Shown here piece by piece: positions 58,355 to 64,000 of a DNA stretch of 64,000 bases. The notes under the pieces are model-generated. The model searched no databases. It was not told where the DNA came from and saw only the letters and a program-made list of their open reading frames with translations. Source of the stretch: Kitagawia praeruptora (Eukaryota; Streptophyta; Magnoliopsida; Apiales; Apiaceae); contig CM075352.1 in assembly GCA_037693485.1 (NCBI GenBank), positions 162,509,501-162,573,500 on the forward strand, read 5' to 3'. A program made the position numbers and the translations under genes. Positions within the stretch are counted from its first letter, which is position 1, and every line of letters begins with the position of its first letter.

Positions 58355-59879
58355 CACCCCCAAACTTAAACCGATGCTTGTCCTCAAGCATAAACAATTA
58401 CAACTAACTAACTAACTAGTACCACTTCCGTAGGTGATCACGGTTGCATTTGGCATATGCAACAAGCCCTTTAAACCCCTAGGCAGCCCTAGTGGACGAG
58501 TAAGGTCTCGTGAGGGCCTATAGCGAATGTACCCACAAAATCCATTTAACCTAATGCAATGCAATGCATGAATGCAACTAATATGAAAAATGCAAGATCC
58601 CCTTCAAACTCACCAAAACCAACTAACAAGCAAATATCTCAATGAATGTAACAAATCCAAGCAGAGCTCGACTAAATCCCCGTATACTAACAAATACATG
58701 AACAGAAACGTGCGTGTGTGCGATGCTCATCAGAAATACTCCCAAAACTAGGTCAAAAATCATACATGCTTTCCGTCAAGACAATCACAGGTTTATAATC
58801 AGAATATACTGTAGACACTCCATAACCTATGAACACCTCCACCCTTATCCAAGGTAGACAGAAACTCATGCTTTATTACTATGACACATAATAGAATATA
58901 CAATACGCATGCTTATTTAACCGTGCAATGAATGAGACCCCAAAAGGCTTATACAATAATACCCATGTAGCGAGTGTTAGGTCAGCAATCCCAAACCACA
59001 AAGGCTTTAGGTTACTAGGACTAAGTCCCCTCAGACTTAATTACTCGAGTATTAAAGAGCTCACTCTGGTTAATTTTGCATATGAACAAATAACTTATTG
59101 ACTCTTTTTTTTCTTTTTTTCTTTTTTTCTTTTTTTTCTTTTTTTTTCTTTTTCTGCAATCTGGAATGAGCCTTTCTCATTTCCAACCCTAGACTACTCA
59201 TATAAATATGAGCCGACTACTAGCCATTTGACGCCTAGCCATTATTAACAGTTATGAACAACTAGCATGAAAATTCCTGGTTTCCCCCAAACTTAGACTT
59301 TAATGTTCCTACACTATAAAGGGAATAACGAAAATTCTAAATATAAACAAGTGATTAAATCTCAAAACATCTCACAGACATGACCTTAACCTAGCCCAAA
59401 AGCACCCCAATGAGACTGTGTAATAATTTTGTTTCCGAAACATGCAAGTCAATTACCTAGGAACTATAAATCAGCCCTCTACTCATCATCATCACACCCA
59501 AATCAACATCTACCTATCAATCAGAATCAGCTCATTTTAAGGGATCATGAAAAATGCATGCCATGAAAATGCAACTAATATGAACTCACATGGTAACAAT
59601 CAAACAATAACAAAATGTCCTATATGAAACAAACGTAGATAATACGAACATAAAATGCATGATTACTACTACTAATATGCAAAGCATGATATCTTACATG
59701 AACATATAAATACTACACATAAACTACGCATCCCCTAAACTTGAAAGATTCAATGTCCGCATTGAATGGAAGTAAATACGAGGGATCGCAGAAAACATAC
59801 CTAAAAATACCGAAACACATGGGTTGCCTCCCACGAAGCGCTTCTTTAACGTCATTTAGCCGGACAAATATGATTCAAA
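58355..59879 (-). other. Athila 3' untranslated region
   Basis: Follows the gag-protease stop. On the minus strand it holds the phrase AAGAAGCGCTTCGTGGGAGG then CAACCCATG, characteristic of Athila 3' ends. It ends at the polypurine tract GCTTGAGGACAAGCATCGGT ... AAGTTTGGGGGTG (58355-58400). A poly-T/C tract lies at 59105-59150. Confidence 0.82.
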
Positions 59880-62561
59880 TCATGGTGGCTCGAAGATTGC
59901 ATTCGACTTGTCTTTAGCAGAAGGACCATTCACCCATTGTTTGACAACCTTCTTGCTATCTTCCCACATCTTCTCTAAATCATACTTCACTTTGCCTCTT
60001 CTTCCAATCGACTTTTTCTTTTTCTTCTTCACGCCTCTAAAGTACTTATGCTTCACAGTTGATTGATAAGAACACTCCTCTACCTCATCATTCATGATCC
60101 ACCTTCTTAACACATTATCTGGACACACTTTAAAAATCACCAACTCATCATTCAGAAGGACATATTTCAAATGGGATGGAAGTTTTCCAAGCTTGACATT
60201 CGAGAGATCTCGAACTGAAGAACTGTCAATGGAATCAGTGATGTGATGTTTTAGCATGCGTGTGTCCGACTTTTCGCTCAACAACTGATCCAACTTCTTT
60301 TTCTGACCCGTATCAACCGTTTCCACACTGAAACACTCTTCATCCTCTGTCGGAAATTTCATGGCCTTGAACACATTAAAGGTGACACTCTGATCTTGTA
60401 CCCTCATAGTAAACTCTCCTTTTTGCACATCAATCAAAGTCTTTCCTGTAGCCAAGAACGGTCTTCCCAAGATTATGGGAATCTTCTTATCTTCTTCAAA
60501 ATCCAAGATCACAAAATCAGCTGGGAAGATGAACTTATCAACTTTTACCAAAACATCCTCTACTATACCCCTCGGATAAGTGATCGTCCTATCAGCCAAC
60601 TGCAAAGAGATGTTAGTCGGCTTCGGCTCCGGTAGACCAAGTTGCTTGAAAACAGACAAGGGCATAAGATTAATGCTAGCTCCCAAATCACATAAACACT
60701 TGTTGAACGAAAGGTTGCCAATAGTGCATGGAATAGTAAAACTTCCTGGATCTTTAAGTTTAGGAGGCAATTTCTGTTGCAACACCGCACTGCACTCCTC
60801 CGTTAATGCCACTGTTTCAAAATCTTCCAACCTTCTCTTTCGTGACAAAATATCCTTCATGAACTTTGCATATCTTGGCATCTGTTCCAATGCTTCAACA
60901 AAAGGAATGTTAATGGACAGTTTCTTGAAGACATCCATGAATTTCTGAAACTGTTTCTCTTGACTTTTCTTCAAACGTCCAGGGAATGGAGGAGGTGGAT
61001 AAATCTGATTATTCATTGAAGATTGCTCCGGAATAAACTTTTCAACAGGTTCCTTGCTCTTCTCACCATCAAGCTTATCAGCCACTAAATCAGATTTCTC
61101 AATTACTGGCACTGCAGATTTTTCAACCTGCCGATTCTGAACATCTTCATCTTCTTCAGTTGCTGATTTAGGATCACTCGTGACTTTTCCGGATCTCAAA
61201 GTAACTGCATTGACCTGTTCTTTGTTGTCCCTCCTGCCTGGATTACCCTCCGTATCACTAGGAAGAGTTCCTTGTTGCATATTTACCAAGACACTTGTAA
61301 TCTGCCCCAACTGGGTTTCTAAGAGCTTCTGACCAGCTTGTAAGTTCTTTAACGCTATCCACATCTCATCAGATTTTTCATTAGAAGATTGTCCCATATG
61401 AGCCTGGGGTTGCTGCTGCTGAAATCCCGGAGGTTGATATGGTGCCCTTGGAGCATAAGGCTGTTGATAGCCTTGATTGTACGGCTTCGCTTGCTGATAA
61501 GACTGTTGAACATTCTGATTGTTGCTCCAGCTGAAGTTAGGATGGTTCCTATTATTGGGATGATAAGTGGCTGGAACTGGTGCAGCAGGTCTCTGGAAAT
61601 TACTCACGAACTGTGCTGATTCAGAAGAGATAGCACATTGACTCGTCTCATGTGCGCCCGCACATAACTCACAAACACTAGCCACCTGCTGAACTCCATA
61701 ATTAGCAAGAGAATCCACCTTCATAGCAAGAGCTTTTAACTGAGCCGTAATCATTGAAGCTGTATCTACTTCCAAAACTCCTGCTACTTTGCCTTGAGAA
61801 AGTCTCTGGGTTGGATTCTGATATTCATTAGCAGCCATCATCTCAATCAGTTCATAAGCTTCATCATAACTCTTCGCCCACAGAGCTCCACCTGATGCTG
61901 CATCTAGCAAAGGCCTAGATTGTGCTCCCAACCCATTGTAGAATCCATTGATAACCATCCAATCAGGCATGCCATGATGAGGACACTTCCTTAGCATCTC
62001 CTTGTAGCGTTCCCAAGCCTCACACAAGGACTCGCCAGATTGTTGTTGAAATTGAGTCAACTGGTTCCTTATTGCTGCAGTTTTCGCCATAGGAAAGAAT
62101 TTTGTAAGGAACTTCTGAGCAAGATCTTCCCATGTAGTAATGGAACCAGGTGGTAGAGAGTGTAGCCAGCTCTTAGCCTTATCCCTCAGAGAGAATGGGA
62201 AAAGCCTCAACCTTATAGCATCATCCGTCACACCATTACACTTGAAAGTGTCGCAGATTTCAATAAAGTCCCGAACATGCATGTTTGGATCCTCTGTAAT
62301 AGCTCCCCCAAACTGGACTGAATTCTGCACCATCTGAATTGTGCCCGGCTTGATCTCAAAGTTGTTCGCTGCAATAGCTGGCCTAACAATGCTCGACTGA
62401 ATATCATTGAGTTTCGGCTGAGAATAGTCCTTCAAAGCCTTAGCTGCTGCTGCATCTGCCATTGCTACTGTAGTTTCAGTCTCCTCTTCCTTATTCTCTA
62501 AATTCTCTACAAGATCGTCTTCTGCCAGTCTTAGTAATCGAGCTTGTGAACGTGTTTGCAT
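59880..62561 (-). CDS. Athila gag-protease with pol removed in frame
   Basis: An uninterrupted 893-codon frame. Gag (about 1-460) forms particles and binds element RNA: HVRDFIEICDTFKCNGV, then AKSWLHSLPPGSITTWEDL, and a zinc knuckle CELCAGAHETSQC at 297-309 (CX2CX3HX4C). A Gln/Pro-rich linker follows. The retropepsin has its active-site Asp in CDLGASINLMPLS (D625) and the flap-side IILGRPFLAT at 696-705. Near 795-805 (LPSHLKYV) RT should begin. Instead the frame jumps to FKVCPDNVLRR, which resembles the lead-in to integrase, then to a Lys-rich tail (KKKKKK) ending FEPP. So RT, RNase H and integrase are missing, yet the frame stays open. Start chosen at ATG 62561, soon after the PBS. It probably needs a complete Athila for mobility. 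Confidence 0.93.
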   Translation of the reverse strand: MQTRSQARLLRLAEDDLVENLENKEEETETTVAMADAAAAKALKDYSQPKLNDIQSSIVRPAIAANNFEIKPGTIQMVQNSVQFGGAITEDPNMHVRDFIEICDTFKCNGVTDDAIRLRLFPFSLRDKAKSWLHSLPPGSITTWEDLAQKFLTKFFPMAKTAAIRNQLTQFQQQSGESLCEAWERYKEMLRKCPHHGMPDWMVINGFYNGLGAQSRPLLDAASGGALWAKSYDEAYELIEMMAANEYQNPTQRLSQGKVAGVLEVDTASMITAQLKALAMKVDSLANYGVQQVASVCELCAGAHETSQCAISSESAQFVSNFQRPAAPVPATYHPNNRNHPNFSWSNNQNVQQSYQQAKPYNQGYQQPYAPRAPYQPPGFQQQQPQAHMGQSSNEKSDEMWIALKNLQAGQKLLETQLGQITSVLVNMQQGTLPSDTEGNPGRRDNKEQVNAVTLRSGKVTSDPKSATEEDEDVQNRQVEKSAVPVIEKSDLVADKLDGEKSKEPVEKFIPEQSSMNNQIYPPPPFPGRLKKSQEKQFQKFMDVFKKLSINIPFVEALEQMPRYAKFMKDILSRKRRLEDFETVALTEECSAVLQQKLPPKLKDPGSFTIPCTIGNLSFNKCLCDLGASINLMPLSVFKQLGLPEPKPTNISLQLADRTITYPRGIVEDVLVKVDKFIFPADFVILDFEEDKKIPIILGRPFLATGKTLIDVQKGEFTMRVQDQSVTFNVFKAMKFPTEDEECFSVETVDTGQKKKLDQLLSEKSDTRMLKHHITDSIDSSSVRDLSNVKLGKLPSHLKYVLLNDELVIFKVCPDNVLRRWIMNDEVEECSYQSTVKHKYFRGVKKKKKKSIGRRGKVKYDLEKMWEDSKKVVKQWVNGPSAKDKSNAIFEPP

Positions 62562-62674
62562 ACAAACTCAAGTACCTGAAACACCACGAAACAAACAAAC
62601 TAAGTAAGAATCCGAGTCAGTGAACGCTAACGACCACTATTGACAAACACATAAACTGAAATAAAAACACCGAT

Positions 62675-62694
62675 GATCCCCGGCAGCGGCGCCA
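62675..62694 (-). other. Athila primer-binding site
   Basis: The minus strand TGGCGCCGCTGCCGGGGATC, seven bases after the LTR end, is the tRNA-Asp-type PBS usual for Athila elements. Confidence 0.9.
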
Positions 62695-62701
62695 AAAACT
62701 T

Positions 62702-64000
62702 GTTATGCTAAATTCACGCAAGCGTACGTGGTCACAAGTAATATATAAGGTTAAGTCCAAATTCGTTCCCACAGGGATCTGGTTATGGTTTTAATTCAGT
62801 AAACGCACCTATGCAACAGTGTATGATCTTAATTCACTGCTAAGACAATTAATAAATTAAGGTTTATTAAACTAAATTAACTAAGACACAAATTAACAAA
62901 ACTAAGAATTAACTAACTAACAAGAATTAAAATCTAATTACGTCTGCAAGAAAAATCATGGAATCCTAACTTCATTAAATACTTTGCTTAAATCTGACGC
63001 CTTTAATCACTATATGCAATGGTTATGATATCTGATCGGATAACACGAAACAAGTATACGCTACTTCTCAGTATACGAATACCAAACTAAACATACATCC
63101 ACAAAAGAGATAGAAGATGAATAGACACCAATTATGCTTAGACCCTATATCTCTATAAGATTTGAAAACATAACGGTTGAAGAACAAGTTATCCATAATG
63201 ATCACATAGGGCAATACAAGTATTCTCATCTCATACCACGAATCATATTGATAAACAATTATGAACCTATGCTAGCATGGCAAGTTCTAAATCTCAAGAT
63301 CCACTTTCACTTCACAAGAGATTAACAAATTAGATGTTCATGACGCATCTATCAATTAAGCATAACCATACGAGGATATCAGATATACACCACACACAGA
63401 TCTTTAAAGCAATCAAGATACTAAAGCTCCATAAATAAATCCGTTAGAATCCCATGACAACGATTAGTTCATAATCGAACCTCTCGTCATCATGGGATCT
63501 GATGAAACCATGATAAAAACAAAGTATGAAAATATACAAATAAACCTAAGTAATTGATATGTAATAGTTCTACTCCTAATGATGATAATCTTAATTATCT
63601 AATTTACAAGGGTTGGATGTGTTTATATAGGCTCTAGACATCTTGCCCAGCAAGAAAATACCAAAACAGAATTATAATAGAATTTCTGCAAGATACGTTT
63701 CCTAAACTGATTCTGTTTTTTAAGGGAAATTCGTAGCTGACTTTTCTTCTGTTTTCCAGAGCCGTTCCAGACGTAATTGGGCTTCTGGACCACCTTAGAA
63801 TGATAGAGAATCTCGTTATCTTCGCGTGGACTGCTTACGGGCTGAAAACAGACTTATAGAACTCATGATATGGCCCAAACAGTGAATCTCACGCGTGCAG
63901 CCCAATAAATCCGAATTTTAATAAATTAAATCTCCAAAAACGACAAAAACATCCACCATAATCAACATCCTTGTAAATCTGCACAACTAAACAAAACACA
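62702..64000 (-). repeat. Athila 5' LTR, cut by window end
   Basis: Matches 56972-58270 without visible difference. By that comparison it should end about 84 bases beyond the window, where the target duplication (possibly TCGCA, as at 54221-54225) would be sought. Confidence 0.92.

Larger units (their letters stand above)
54226..64000 (-). mobile_element. Athila-type retrotransposon, pol-less, with rearranged tandem 3' end
   Basis: On the minus strand: 5' LTR (62702 to beyond 64000), PBS, gag-protease frame (62561-59880), 3' UTR (59879-58355), LTR (58354-56972), a 9 bp scrap, a second 3' UTR (56962-55586), and an outer LTR (55585-54226). Athila identity rests on the tRNA-Asp-type PBS TGGCGCCGCTGCCGGGGATC, LTRs starting TGATAAGTGG after a TTTGGGGGTG tract, and the gag sequence. 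It is inserted in the 3' LTR of the element at 49852. Its right end lies outside the window. Confidence 0.9.

Overview
This is a plant nuclear window, almost certainly from a dicot. It holds spliced host-type gene fragments, a legume-lectin receptor kinase, and Ty3/gypsy Tat, Athila and Tekay-like retrotransposons. It also holds CACTA, Mutator-type, hAT and Stowaway DNA elements and two kinds of LINE debris. Nearly everything is transposable-element DNA in nests. I see one intact host gene and no RNA genes.

Layout. 1-1887 is AT-rich flank with an LTR-like scrap. 1888-18578 is a Tat-type LTR retrotransposon on the minus strand: 5' LTR 17821-18578, gag, protease, RT, RNase H, second RNase H, integrase, an opposite-strand extra gene at 3640-6113, and 3' LTR 2171-2924. 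Beyond the 3' LTR lies a truncated second PBS-gag start (1888-2170), so a tandem unit once existed. A 4.7 kb CACTA transposon (10246-14935) splits protease from RT. It carries pieces of three unrelated host genes: a CDPK-related kinase, a pectate lyase and a class-3 (plastid-type) lipase.

18579-22979 is simple-sequence and AT-rich DNA with an L1 LINE 3' end. 22980-38980 is a four-level nest, each level placed by target-site duplications or termini. A Stowaway-like MITE is split by a Tekay-like solo LTR (TSD CTCCA). The solo LTR is split by an 11.8 kb non-coding LTR element with about 4.7 kb LTRs and TA...TA ends (TSD CCTAC). A 317 bp Mutator-type MITE (9 bp TSD) sits in one of those LTRs. 39540-41775 is a tandem array with a period near 555 bp. 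42180-45134 holds a MITE, a 5'-truncated RTE LINE with a 10 bp TSD, a Stowaway-like MITE and a hAT-type fold-back MITE.

The one intact gene is an intronless L-type lectin receptor kinase (45344-47419, plus strand), followed by a duplicated scrap of its own 3' end.

49852-54225 is a non-autonomous LTR element. It shares core promoter, LTR end, primer-binding site, polypurine tract and gag start with the Tat element, but its interior has become tandem repeats. Its 3' LTR is broken by an Athila-type element on the minus strand (54226 to the window end). That element keeps a long open gag-protease frame, has lost pol in frame, and ends in an LTR-UTR-LTR-UTR tandem whose outermost LTR is chimeric. 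The 5' LTR runs off the window edge.

Most interesting: the triple-capture Pack-CACTA, the Tat autonomous/non-autonomous pair, and the pol-less Athila with rearranged tandem LTRs.
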